Positions 18,082-25,926 of a DNA stretch of 64,000 nucleotides are shown piece after piece (positions within the stretch are counted from its first letter, which is position 1; each line of letters begins with the position of its first letter). This DNA comes from Pseudoxanthomonas indica (lineage in GTDB: Bacteria; Pseudomonadota; Gammaproteobacteria; Xanthomonadales; Xanthomonadaceae), in contig NZ_FUZV01000001.1 in assembly GCF_900167565.1 (NCBI RefSeq), forward strand, positions 2,085,001 to 2,149,000, in the 5' to 3' direction. The translations under genes were made by a program, and so were the position numbers. The notes below the pieces were generated by a model. It did not search any database. It worked only from the letters and a program-made list of their open reading frames with translations, and was not told where the DNA came from.

Positions 18082-18873
18082 ATGACGTTGCATATCGAAG
18101 TTACCGGGCGGGGCCCGGCGCTGGTACTGATTCATGGCTGGGCCCTGCACGGCGGCGTGTTCGCGCCGCTGGTGGAACGGCTGGCGGATCGCTGCACGCT
18201 GTATTGCGTGGATCTGCCGGGGCATGGACAGAGCCGGGATCCACATCCTTCCCTGCAATTGGATGCGTGCGCGCGCGAACTGCTTGCGCAGGTGCCTGCG
18301 GCCATCTGGTTGGGCTGGTCGCTGGGTGGCCTGTTCGCGCTGCGCGCGGCGCTGCTGTCGGATCAGGTGCAGGGCGTTGCGCTGATTGCCGCCACTCCGC
18401 GCTTCGTGCGCGCGCACGACTGGCCGCACGCGGTGGAAAGCAGTGTCTTCCACCAGTTCGGGCAGGATCTGCAGCGAGACTTTCGCGGCACGCTCGAGCG
18501 TTTCCTGGCGCTGGATACGATTGGCTCCAGCCACGCGCGCGAAGAACTGCGCAGCCTCAAGCAGACCTTGTACGCGCGCGGCGAGCCCGATGCCGAGGCC
18601 TTGCAGCAAGGCCTGCATCTGCTCGAAACCTGCGACTTGCGCGCCGATCTGGCCGATCTTCGCGTGCCCAGCCTGTGGATTTCTGGCCAGCGCGATCGCC
18701 TGGTGTCGCCCGCGGGCATGCGCGATGCCGCCGCGCTGGCGCCGTGGAGTCATCACCTGGACATCCGCGGTGGCGGCCATGCGCCGTTCCTGGGCCACGC
18801 CGATGAGGTGGCGCGCGAGCTGCTGGAATTCGTGCGCACCCTGCATCCCGAGGTCGCGCCGCTGTCGCCTTGA
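18082..18873 (+). CDS. bioH: Pimeloyl-ACP methyl ester carboxylesterase
   Basis: A 263-residue alpha/beta hydrolase that removes the methyl group from pimeloyl-ACP methyl ester and ends chain elongation. The nucleophile Ser80 lies in WLGWSLGGL. 'LVLIHGWALHGGVF' forms the oxyanion strand, 'SGQRDRLV' carries the likely acid, and 'GGGHAPFLGH' the histidine. The length is close to E. coli BioH. Its position between bioF and bioC supports assignment over generic hydrolases. Confidence 0.93.
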   Translation: MTLHIEVTGRGPALVLIHGWALHGGVFAPLVERLADRCTLYCVDLPGHGQSRDPHPSLQLDACARELLAQVPAAIWLGWSLGGLFALRAALLSDQVQGVALIAATPRFVRAHDWPHAVESSVFHQFGQDLQRDFRGTLERFLALDTIGSSHAREELRSLKQTLYARGEPDAEALQQGLHLLETCDLRADLADLRVPSLWISGQRDRLVSPAGMRDAAALAPWSHHLDIRGGGHAPFLGHADEVARELLEFVRTLHPEVAPLSP

Positions 18874-18936
18874 GCGGCGGCATCGTCGCGGCCACACGCT
18901 GTGCGGCGTCGGTCAATCAGTCAAAATAGCCCCACG

Positions 18937-19821
18937 ATGAAGTCCGAATTCGACCCGCGCCATATCCGCCGCGCCTTCTCGCGCTCCGCCGCCAGCTACG
19001 ATGCCGCCGCCGTGCTCCAGCACGAGGTGGAAAAACGTCTGCTGGAATCGCTGGACTACCTGGGCGAACGCGCTCCTGGCGTCGTGCTGGATGTGGGCAG
19101 CGGCCCTGGCCATGCCGCTGCCGCCATGCGCAAGCGCTGGCCCAAGGCGCAGGTGGTGGCGCTGGATCTGTCGCTGCCCATGCTGGCCCAGGCCGGCAAA
19201 CGCGCGGGCTGGTGGAAGCCGTTCGCGCGCGTCTGCGCCGATGCCCGCGCGCTGCCGCTGGCCGAAGCCAGCGTCGACGTGATCTTCTCCAATCTCTGCC
19301 TGCAGTGGATGGATGATCTGCCGGCGGTGTTTGCCGGCTTCCGCCGCGCGCTCAAACCCGGCGGCCTGCTGTTGTGCTCCACCTTCGGCCCGGAAACCCT
19401 GCAGGAATTGCGCGAGGCCTTTGCCGATGCCGATGACGCGCCGCATGTCAGCCGCTTTACGCCCATCGCGCAGTTTGGCGATGCCTTGCTGATGTCCGGT
19501 TTCCGCGATCCGGTGCTGGATCGCGATCGCTTCACCCTGACCTATCCGGACCTGCCCGCGCTGATGCGCGAGCTGCGTGCGATGGGCGCCACCAACGCCT
19601 TGCAGTCGCGCCGGCATTCGCTCACTGGCCGGCGTCGCTTCGAACGCGCTGCCGACGCCTACGAACCCATGCGTGGCGCCGATGGCAAGCTGCCGAGCAC
19701 CTGGGAAGTGATCTACGCCCACGCCTGGGCGCCCGAACCCGGTGCGCCGATACGCCAGGGCGGCGAGGAGATCGCCAGCGTGCCGCTGTCGCGCATCCCG
19801 ATCCGCCGCAAGGGCGATTGA
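18937..19821 (+). CDS. bioC: Malonyl-ACP O-methyltransferase
   Basis: A 294-residue class I SAM methyltransferase that masks malonyl-ACP so that fatty-acid enzymes can build pimelate. SAM motif I is VLDVGSGPGHA (about 50-60). 'FSRSAASYD' at the N-terminus and 'FSNLCLQWMDD' in the middle are characteristic of BioC. The ATG at 18937 is chosen from alignment with family starts. A 63-bp gap without an obvious terminator separates it from bioH. The gene converges with the SnoaL-like gene. bioA, bioD and birA are not in the window. Confidence 0.94.
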   Translation: MKSEFDPRHIRRAFSRSAASYDAAAVLQHEVEKRLLESLDYLGERAPGVVLDVGSGPGHAAAAMRKRWPKAQVVALDLSLPMLAQAGKRAGWWKPFARVCADARALPLAEASVDVIFSNLCLQWMDDLPAVFAGFRRALKPGGLLLCSTFGPETLQELREAFADADDAPHVSRFTPIAQFGDALLMSGFRDPVLDRDRFTLTYPDLPALMRELRAMGATNALQSRRHSLTGRRRFERAADAYEPMRGADGKLPSTWEVIYAHAWAPEPGAPIRQGGEEIASVPLSRIPIRRKGD

Positions 19822-19825
19822 ACCG

Positions 19826-20254
19826 TCAGCCGCCGACCTGGCGGATCCAGTCCTGCAGGTTGTAGTAGTTGCTCACCCGCGCGATGCGGTCGTCGCGGAT
19901 ATCGAAGAAGGCCCCGCCAGGCAGGACATAGGTCTGGCCCTGGGCGGGCGGCAGGCCTTCATCGCTGCGCAGGTATTGGCCATGCACCACGTACTCGGCC
20001 GCGGCGCGATCGCCATCCAGCGAGGCCAGCACCACGATGTCGCGCAACTGTTCGCGGTAGCTGCCGTCCATCCGCGCCAGGAAGGCGGCAAAGGCCTCGC
20101 GGCCCATTTCACGCGCGCCCTGGTTGAGATCGTGCGCGACGTCGTCACTGAGCAGCGCCAGCATGCCGTCCCAGTCACCGCGATTGAACGCGGCGTAGTA
20201 GGTGAGCACCAGCTCGGTGGCGCGATCCTGCTTGCGGTTACCGTCGATCTTCAT
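19826..20254 (-). CDS. SnoaL/NTF2-like (ketosteroid isomerase-related) protein
   Basis: A 142-residue cone-fold protein. The pattern 'YYAAFNRGDWDGMLALLSDDVAHDLNQG' in the first half and the closing 'FDIRDDRIARVSNYYNLQDWIRQV' are typical of NTF2-like nuclear-transport-factor/ketosteroid-isomerase relatives annotated as SnoaL-like. The reaction or ligand is unknown; such proteins may be isomerases, hydrolases or binding proteins. The ATG at 20254 is selected over an upstream in-frame start because GGGGGA precedes it. It is the last gene downstream of the ydcF-like gene on the minus strand, with a gap of 56 bp. Confidence 0.78.
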   Translation of the reverse strand: MKIDGNRKQDRATELVLTYYAAFNRGDWDGMLALLSDDVAHDLNQGAREMGREAFAAFLARMDGSYREQLRDIVVLASLDGDRAAAEYVVHGQYLRSDEGLPPAQGQTYVLPGGAFFDIRDDRIARVSNYYNLQDWIRQVGG

Positions 20255-20310
20255 GCGAGTCCCCCGTCGGTGCCTGCCGCGATGCGCTGGATAATACTCC
20301 GCGCCTGCTT

Positions 20311-20928
20311 TCACCGCGCCTGTGGCAGGCGGTCGCGATGGAAGAAGTAGACCTCGGCCAGCAGGAAACGCCAGCGCGTGGCAAACGTTCGGAAACGCGT
20401 GGTCGGCGTTGGCGAGCCCACCGCCGGGATGCCCAATTCCGCGCTGATGCGCAGCGCACGTGCCATGTGCAGCGGATCGCTGACCACGATGGCGCGGTGC
20501 AGATCATGGGTCTGCATCAATGCCGCGGCCTGGCGCAGGTTCTCGTGGGTGTTGCGCGATACCGATTCAATCAGGATGGCCTTTTCCGGCACGCCTTGTT
20601 TCAGCGCATAGCGCCGGCCCACCTGGGCTTCGGAGAAACGTGCGCCCAGGCCACCGTAGCCACCGGTAAAGATCAGCGTGCTGGCCAGGCCCCGCTTGTA
20701 CAGGTCAATGCCGTGGCGGATGCGTTCCTCGAATACCGGCGAGGGCTTGGCGTCGTAGGCCGCCGCACCCAGCACGATGATCACGTCGGCCGGTGCCGCT
20801 TGGTCGCGGTTGCCCACCCAGACGATGTAGGCGGCGACGCCGACCAACCACAGCAGCAGCACCAGCAGGATTCGCCATAGCCAACCCCAGGCGCCGGTGC
20901 GTCGGCGGCGACGGACACGGCTGCTCAT
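20311..20928 (-). CDS. YdcF/SanA-like (DUF218) membrane protein
   Basis: A 205-residue protein with one N-terminal membrane segment ('WRILLVLLLWLVGVAAYIVW', about 16-35) after an Arg-rich start, followed by a DUF218 domain. Signatures are 'DVIIVLGAAAYDAKPSPVFEERI', 'FTGGYGG', 'ESVSRNTHENLRQA' and 'VVSDPLHMARA'. DUF218 proteins such as SanA and ElyC influence envelope integrity, with an unknown biochemical activity. Its ATG overlaps the stop of the dehydratase-like gene (ATGA), so translation is probably coupled. Confidence 0.85.
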   Translation of the reverse strand: MSSRVRRRRRTGAWGWLWRILLVLLLWLVGVAAYIVWVGNRDQAAPADVIIVLGAAAYDAKPSPVFEERIRHGIDLYKRGLASTLIFTGGYGGLGARFSEAQVGRRYALKQGVPEKAILIESVSRNTHENLRQAAALMQTHDLHRAIVVSDPLHMARALRISAELGIPAVGSPTPTTRFRTFATRWRFLLAEVYFFHRDRLPQAR

Positions 20929-21884
20929 GTGTGGCTCCACGGCAGGGCATCCAGATCCACATTGCCGCCGGACAGGACCAGCCCCACACGCTGGCCGGCA
21001 AAGCGCTCGCGATGCTTGAGCAGCACCGCCAGTGCGACCGCCGAGGAAGGCTCGACCACCAGCTTCAGGCATTGCCACACCAGGCGCATGGCCGCGATGG
21101 TTTCGCGGTCATCGGCGACCAGCACCTGCACTTTGTGTCGCTGCAGGACGGCAAAATTGGGCACGCCCACCGGCGTACGCAGACCATCGCATATCGTATC
21201 GGGCACGAAATCCGGCAGGCGCTCGCCAGCAGCCAGCGAGCGTGCGGCATCGTCGGCGCCTTGTGGCTCGGCGCCGAACACAGCGCAGTCGGGGGCCAGC
21301 GTGGCCATGGCAATCGCGCTGCCGGCCAACAGACCGCCGCCGCCTACCGGGGTAATCACGGTATCCAGCGGACCCTGGGCGTTGTGCAGTTCGAGCACGG
21401 CGGTGCCTTGACCGGCCATCACGTAGGGATCGGTGAACGGATGAACCAGACTGGCGCCGGTGTCGGTCTGCAAGCGCGCACAGGCCGCTTCGCGCGCCGC
21501 CGTGTTCGCTTCGCAGCGGTGCAGCACGGCGCCGTAGCGGGCGATGGCCGCCAGCTTGGTGGCGACAGCGCCGTCAGGCGCCACCACGTGGCAGGCGATG
21601 CCGCGCGTGTGTGCGGCCAGGGCCAGGGCGGCGCCATGGTTGCCGGAAGAATGGGTGACGACGCCTCGCCGGGCGGCCTCGTCGGACAAGGCCCACACCG
21701 CATTGCAGGCGCCGCGGAACTTGAAAGCGCCGCCGCGCTGCAAGGGTTCGGCCTTGAACAGCAGCGTGCAACCGGCCATTGCATCGAGCTCGCGCGAGTG
21801 CAACACCGGGGTGGTGTGGGCGTGGGGCGCAATCCGTGCGGCAGCGGCGAGGATGTCGTCGAACGTAGGGGTGGAGTCCGGCAT
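20925..21884 (-). CDS. Threonine/serine dehydratase-like PLP enzyme
   Basis: A 319-residue fold-type II PLP enzyme without the regulatory ACT-like domain of biosynthetic IlvA. The PLP lysine is Lys55 in GGAFKFRGA, 'HSSGNHGAALA' (78-88) binds the carboxylate, and GGGGL (about 182) is the phosphate loop. Length and motifs fit catabolic threonine dehydratase or serine racemase; the two cannot be separated by eye. The C-terminus 'VGLVLSGGNVDLD' is typical for the family. The stop overlaps the start of the ydcF-like gene, indicating a two-gene operon. Confidence 0.87.
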   Translation of the reverse strand: MPDSTPTFDDILAAAARIAPHAHTTPVLHSRELDAMAGCTLLFKAEPLQRGGAFKFRGACNAVWALSDEAARRGVVTHSSGNHGAALALAAHTRGIACHVVAPDGAVATKLAAIARYGAVLHRCEANTAAREAACARLQTDTGASLVHPFTDPYVMAGQGTAVLELHNAQGPLDTVITPVGGGGLLAGSAIAMATLAPDCAVFGAEPQGADDAARSLAAGERLPDFVPDTICDGLRTPVGVPNFAVLQRHKVQVLVADDRETIAAMRLVWQCLKLVVEPSSAVALAVLLKHRERFAGQRVGLVLSGGNVDLDALPWSHT

Positions 21885-22033
21885 GCGAAAAGGTTAACGC
21901 ATAGTGAGGCGTTCGCTGCTGTCTTCTGAGTCACAATGCCGGGTAAAGAGCGCGCCAGGCCTCAGGCTGAATTAAGCACGGATTCAACGCTTTAGCCCGA
22001 AGCTGCCTGCGTGGAAATCCACAGGGGAATCCG

Positions 22034-22690
22034 ATGAAACTCAGACTGTTGCTCACTGCTGCTCTCGCTGCGACCGCCCTGGGCGGCTGCGCGACTTACG
22101 AACAGCCAGGCGCCAGCGGACCGGGCGGCTACTATCAGGGCCGACCGCAGGTTCGCTATATCGGGGGCTACAACTACGGCGTTCCCTATGGCGGTTACGG
22201 TGGCTACTACGGCGGCGGTTACTACAGCCCGTACCGCTACGGCTATGGCAATCCCTACTACGGCTACTACGGCCCCAACTATCCGTACTACCGCCCGCAC
22301 CATCCACCGCCGCGTCCGGGCCACGGCCACAACGGCGACCATGACCGGCCCAATCCGCCGGGCAGCGGTCCGGGCGGCAACCGTCCGGCGCCCTGGCGCG
22401 ATCCCACCCGCGGCGCGTGGCGGGAATCCGGCCAGCATCCGATGGTGCCTGGGCAGGCGCCGCCGCCGAGCCAGCAGAACAGCCAGCAGTACAACCAGGG
22501 TCGGCCGCGCTACCAGCGTCCGCCGAGCACCCGGACCAACTCCGCAAACCCGGCGGTGCCGCGCAGCTACACCAGCCCGCAGTCGATGCCGCGCTCGTCG
22601 TCCCCGTCGCGCGCCACCGGCGGCAACGCCCCGGCTCCGCGGGCCTATCCGCCACGCGGAGGTGGCCGGGCCAAGGTTCTGGAGGACTGA
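22034..22690 (+). CDS. Gly/Tyr/Pro-rich lipoprotein, function unknown
   Basis: A 218-residue protein with a lipoprotein signal (LGGC, Cys19). Residues ~30-95 are a Gly-Tyr-Pro stretch with about 25 tyrosines, then a His/Pro segment, and finally a Ser/Pro/Arg/Gln-rich tail. No catalytic motif or known domain is visible. The composition suggests an extended, sticky or envelope-bound protein. The RBS GGGGAA lies close to the ATG. The gene stands alone between the dehydratase-like gene (divergent) and mnmG, and is followed by a terminator at 22860-22883. Confidence 0.72.
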   Translation: MKLRLLLTAALAATALGGCATYEQPGASGPGGYYQGRPQVRYIGGYNYGVPYGGYGGYYGGGYYSPYRYGYGNPYYGYYGPNYPYYRPHHPPPRPGHGHNGDHDRPNPPGSGPGGNRPAPWRDPTRGAWRESGQHPMVPGQAPPPSQQNSQQYNQGRPRYQRPPSTRTNSANPAVPRSYTSPQSMPRSSSPSRATGGNAPAPRAYPPRGGGRAKVLED

Positions 22691-22859
22691 TCGGGGCCCC
22701 GCCAACCGGCTGTCGGCAAACTCGAACCAGAGTTGACCGGTTGCGTCGCTTTCTGACGTGACTCGCAATGAAGGTTCAATGTCGACGTCCGGTGGGGCTT
22801 TCTGGATCCCCCCTGTTCCGGTCCCTGCCGGACGTCGGCGCCTAGTTCCAGCAACACCC

Positions 22860-22883
22860 AAGCCCGGCCTTGCCGGGCTTTTT
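22860..22883 (+). terminator. Rho-independent terminator
   Basis: AAGCCCGGC (22860-22868) pairs with GCCGGGCTT (22872-22880) across a CTT loop, followed by T residues. It would end transcription of the Gly/Tyr-rich lipoprotein gene. Confidence 0.88.
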
Positions 22884-22911
22884 CATGCCGGGCGCGGTAT
22901 CCTTCGCGCAC

Positions 22912-22944
22912 AAAAAAAGAGCCGGTAGTCCCCCGACTACCGGC
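22912..22944 (-). terminator. Minus-strand terminator-like hairpin
   Basis: GCCGGTAGTC (22921-22930) and GACTACCGGC (22935-22944) are perfect complements around a CCCC loop. On the minus strand the hairpin is followed by TCTTTTTTT (22920-22912), a strong T-tract. No annotated minus-strand protein gene leads into it, so it implies a short non-coding transcript. On the plus strand it could simply be a leader hairpin of mnmG. Confidence 0.7.
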
Positions 22945-23023
22945 CCGGCATCCCCGAAGTGCGCATGGCTGGCCCCTGTTCCAATCCCAGCCCACGCCCC
23001 TGTCGCTTGCCACATCGGGTGCC
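22912..23023 (-). ncRNA. Candidate sigma-54-dependent small RNA, antisense to the mnmG leader
   Basis: If the sigma-54-like promoter at 23034-23050 is active, the start would be near 23023 and the transcript would end at the T-tract at 22912, giving about 110 nt. It would begin GGCACCCGATGTGGC and end in a 10-bp GGGG-loop hairpin. It contains G-rich single-stranded stretches and no convincing ORF. It would be antisense to most of the region upstream of mnmG. Only the promoter match, the terminator and the consistent spacing support it. I do not recognise a known RNA family. Confidence 0.4.
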
Positions 23024-23033
23024 TCGGAGATAT

Positions 23034-23050
23034 CGCAGGAAGCGTGCCAA
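23034..23050 (-). promoter_or_regulatory. Sigma-54-like promoter on the minus strand
   Basis: The minus strand reads TTGGCACG-CTTC-CTGCG (23050 to 23034). The -24 element is an exact match to TTGGCACG, the spacing is exact, and the -12 element has TGC with C in place of the first T and G in place of A/T. Bases before it (AAAG) also fit the consensus. The imperfect palindrome centred near 23067 could be an activator site, although it is closer than usual. Confidence 0.5.
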
Positions 23051-23121
23051 CTTTGGCGACCGGTCCGGAACCGGCGCCCCGCTGACATGGCCGCAGGCCA
23101 AGAGACCTTGTCCCAAAGAAC

Positions 23122-25011
23122 ATGAGCCAGGACTTTTACCGCTACGACGTCATCATCATTGGCGGCGGCCACGCCGGCACCGAAGCCGCGCTGGCCTCGG
23201 CCCGCGCCGGCGCGCGCACACTGCTGTTGACCCACAACGTCGAAACCGTCGGCGCGATGAGCTGCAACCCGGCCATCGGCGGCATCGGCAAGGGCCACCT
23301 GGTCAAGGAGATCGATGCCCTGGGCGGGGTCATGGCGCGTGCCGCCGATCGCGCCGGCATCCAGTGGCGCACCTTGAATGCATCCAAGGGGCCGGCCGTG
23401 CGCGCCACCCGCTGCCAGGCCGACCGCACTCTCTATCGCCTGGCCATCCGCCACGCCGTCGAAGCCCAGCCCAACCTCACCGTGTTCCAGTCGGCAGTCG
23501 ATGACCTGATTCTGGAAGGCGAAGTCGTGCGCGGCGCCGTCACCCAGACCGGCCTGCGCTTCCATGCCCAGGCCGTGGTGCTGACCGCGGGCACCTTCCT
23601 GGCCGGCAAGATCCATGTCGGCGAAACCCAATACGCCGCTGGCCGCGCCGGCGATCCGCCGGCGACCGCGCTGGCGCACAAGCTGCGCGAAGGCCGCTTC
23701 GTGGTGGATCGCCTGAAGACCGGCACGCCGCCGCGCATCGATGGCCGCACGCTCGATTACTCGGTGATGGAAGAGCAGCCCGGCGACACGCCGATGCCGG
23801 TGATGTCGTTCCTGGGCGAGGTGGCCGATCACCCGGCGCAGGTGTCGTGCTGGATCACCCACACCAGCGAGCGCACCCACGAGATCATCCGCAATGCGCT
23901 GCATCGATCGCCGCTGTACACCGGCCAGATCGAAGGCATCGGCCCGCGCTATTGCCCGTCGATCGAGGACAAGGTGGTGCGCTTCGCCGAAAAGGCCAGC
24001 CACCAGATTTTCGTCGAGCCCGAAGGCCTGGAGGTGGTGGAGATCTATCCCAACGGCATCTCCACCTCGCTGCCGTTCGACGTGCAGCTGGATCTGGTGC
24101 GCAGCATCCGCGGTTTCGAGCAGGCGCATATCACCCGCGCCGGTTACGCGATCGAATACGACTTCTTCGATCCGCGCGGCCTCAAGGCTTCGCTGGAAAC
24201 CAAGGCGGTGTCCGGCCTGTTCTTCGCCGGCCAGATCAACGGCACCACCGGTTACGAGGAAGCCGCCGCGCAGGGCCTGATCGCCGGCCTCAACGCCGCC
24301 CGCCATGTACAGGGCCAGCCGGCCTGGTCGCCGCGTCGCGATGAGGCCTATATCGGTGTGCTGATCGATGATCTGATCACCCACGGCACCAACGAGCCGT
24401 ACCGCATGTTCACCAGCCGCGCCGAGTACCGGCTGCAGCTGCGCGAGGACAACGCCGACCTGCGCCTGACCGAAACCGGTCGCGAACTGGGCCTGGTGGA
24501 CGAGGATCGCTGGCAGCGCTTCAGCGCCAAGCGCGAAGCGGTGAGCCGCGAAACCGATCGCCTGCGCGCGCTCTGGGCCACGCCCAACAACGCGCTCGGC
24601 CGCGATCTGGAGGCCACCCTGGGCGTGGCGGTAAGCCGCGAGACCAACGTTCTGGATCTGATCAAGCGACCGGAACTGGATTACGCCCAGTTGATGCAGG
24701 TGCCGTCCTTCGGCCCCGCTGTCGACGACGCCAAGGTGGCAGAGCAGGTCGAGATTGGCGTCAAGTACGCCGGCTATCTGGATCGCCAGCGCGAGGAAAT
24801 CGAACGCCAGCAGCGCAACGAAGCCACGCCCATACCGGAAGGTTTCGACTTTGCCGGCGTGCATGGCCTGTCCGCCGAAGCGCAGCAGAAACTCAGCCGC
24901 GTGCAGCCGCAGACGGTGGGCCAGGCGCAGCGGATTCCGGGCATGACGCCCGCCGCCATCTCGCTGCTGCTGGTGCACCTGACGCGCGCCAGACGCGCAC
25001 AGGTGGCGTGA
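23122..25011 (+). CDS. mnmG: tRNA uridine-5-carboxymethylaminomethyl modification enzyme MnmG (GidA)
   Basis: A 629-residue FAD-dependent enzyme that with MnmE modifies the wobble uridine of several tRNAs. The dinucleotide-binding start is '[16 protein letters not shown]' (residues 10-25). The GidA signatures '[20 protein letters not shown]' and '[16 protein letters not shown]' are both present. The C-terminal MnmE-binding helical domain ends '[17 protein letters not shown]'. Length is as expected. The usual partner rsmG does not follow; a nucleotidyltransferase gene lies 46 bp downstream. Confidence 0.97.
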   Translation: MSQDFYRYDVIIIGGGHAGTEAALASARAGARTLLLTHNVETVGAMSCNPAIGGIGKGHLVKEIDALGGVMARAADRAGIQWRTLNASKGPAVRATRCQADRTLYRLAIRHAVEAQPNLTVFQSAVDDLILEGEVVRGAVTQTGLRFHAQAVVLTAGTFLAGKIHVGETQYAAGRAGDPPATALAHKLREGRFVVDRLKTGTPPRIDGRTLDYSVMEEQPGDTPMPVMSFLGEVADHPAQVSCWITHTSERTHEIIRNALHRSPLYTGQIEGIGPRYCPSIEDKVVRFAEKASHQIFVEPEGLEVVEIYPNGISTSLPFDVQLDLVRSIRGFEQAHITRAGYAIEYDFFDPRGLKASLETKAVSGLFFAGQINGTTGYEEAAAQGLIAGLNAARHVQGQPAWSPRRDEAYIGVLIDDLITHGTNEPYRMFTSRAEYRLQLREDNADLRLTETGRELGLVDEDRWQRFSAKREAVSRETDRLRALWATPNNALGRDLEATLGVAVSRETNVLDLIKRPELDYAQLMQVPSFGPAVDDAKVAEQVEIGVKYAGYLDRQREEIERQQRNEATPIPEGFDFAGVHGLSAEAQQKLSRVQPQTVGQAQRIPGMTPAAISLLLVHLTRARRAQVA

Positions 25012-25057
25012 ACGCTATGCTGTAAGCGCGCAGCACGCGCGTCGTTCCAGGGAAGGC

Positions 25058-25879
25058 ATGAACATCGAGAATCCGGATATCCACCCCATCGCACCCGAGA
25101 TGCGGGCAGCCGTGCAATCGGCCCTGGATGGCATAGAGCAAAGGCATGACGTGCGCATCGTGTTTGCGTGCGAATCCGGCAGCCGTGGCTGGGGCTTCTC
25201 ATCGCCCGATAGCGACTACGATGCCCGCTTCGTCTATGTGCATTCGTTGCCCTGGTATCTCTCGGTCAATGAACGCACTGGCCCCGGGCAGCCGCAACGC
25301 GATGTCATCGAACTGCCAATCGATTCGGAGCTGGATGTCAGCGGCTGGGATCTGCGCAAGGCGCTGAGGCTTCTGGCCAAGTCCAACCCGACTCTGTCGG
25401 AGTGGCTGCGCTCGCCCATCGTCTACCGCAGCGACGAGAAGATTGCACCGCGACTGCATGAGCTTGCCGAGGCCTGCTACTCGCGCGTCGCGGCCTGGCA
25501 CCACTACCACAGCATGGCCAAGTTGAACTTCCGCGGCTATCTGCGCGGCGAGCGAATCCGCACCAAGAAATACCTGTACGTGCTGCGGCCCATCCTCGCC
25601 TGCCGCTGGATCGAACAGGAGAGCCTGCCGCCACCCATGGCGTTCGAGGATCTGCTTGATCGCTTGCTGCCCATCGGATCGTTGCGCGACGCAATCGATG
25701 CCCTGCTGGCGGTCAAGCGCGTCAGTCGCGAAGTGGAGGATGGACCGCGCATTCCGGAGATCAGCGCGTACATCGAACGCGAACTGGCGATGATGGAAGC
25801 GAACCACCCGCGAATACCGGCGCGTGAGCCGCTGGATGATCGTCTTGATGCATTCCTGCGCGAGATTCTGCTTGCCTGA
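25058..25879 (+). CDS. Predicted nucleotidyltransferase (pol-beta superfamily, COG3541/RlaP type)
   Basis: A 273-residue protein with a pol-beta nucleotidyltransferase signature at residues 38-57: 'ACESGSRGWGFSSPDSDYD', with Asp53 and Asp55 as likely metal ligands. The rest is helical and contains 'RGYLRGERIRTKKYLYVLRPIL', typical of COG3541. Relatives are called RlaP because some lie next to RNA ligases; no ligase gene is nearby here. Substrate and nucleotide are unknown. It follows mnmG by 46 bp and converges with the S46 peptidase gene. Confidence 0.83.
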   Translation: MNIENPDIHPIAPEMRAAVQSALDGIEQRHDVRIVFACESGSRGWGFSSPDSDYDARFVYVHSLPWYLSVNERTGPGQPQRDVIELPIDSELDVSGWDLRKALRLLAKSNPTLSEWLRSPIVYRSDEKIAPRLHELAEACYSRVAAWHHYHSMAKLNFRGYLRGERIRTKKYLYVLRPILACRWIEQESLPPPMAFEDLLDRLLPIGSLRDAIDALLAVKRVSREVEDGPRIPEISAYIERELAMMEANHPRIPAREPLDDRLDAFLREILLA

Positions 25880-25926
25880 CGCAACAGCTGGGAGCAGCTG
25901 ATGCCGCTCCTCTGCCGTTTGCCGGC

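Larger units (their letters stand above)
22691..23121. other. 431-bp gene-poor region before mnmG
   Basis: No protein gene is supported here. It holds a plus-strand terminator (22860-22883), a 10-bp perfect hairpin next to seven A residues (22912-22944) and a sigma-54-like promoter on the minus strand (23034-23050). A palindromic CCGGTCCGGAACCGG lies at about 23060-23074. The mnmG promoter must also lie here; TATCCT at 22898-22903 is a weak candidate for its -10 box. Confidence 0.7.

Noticed and set aside
17044..18897. 617-codon minus-strand ORF opposite bioF and bioH
   Set aside because: Composition typical of an antisense shadow; both sense genes are well supported.
25885..25900. CAGCTG-GGAG-CAGCTG hairpin between converging genes as a terminator
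   Set aside because: Only 6 bp and no T-tract; left as a weak palindrome.
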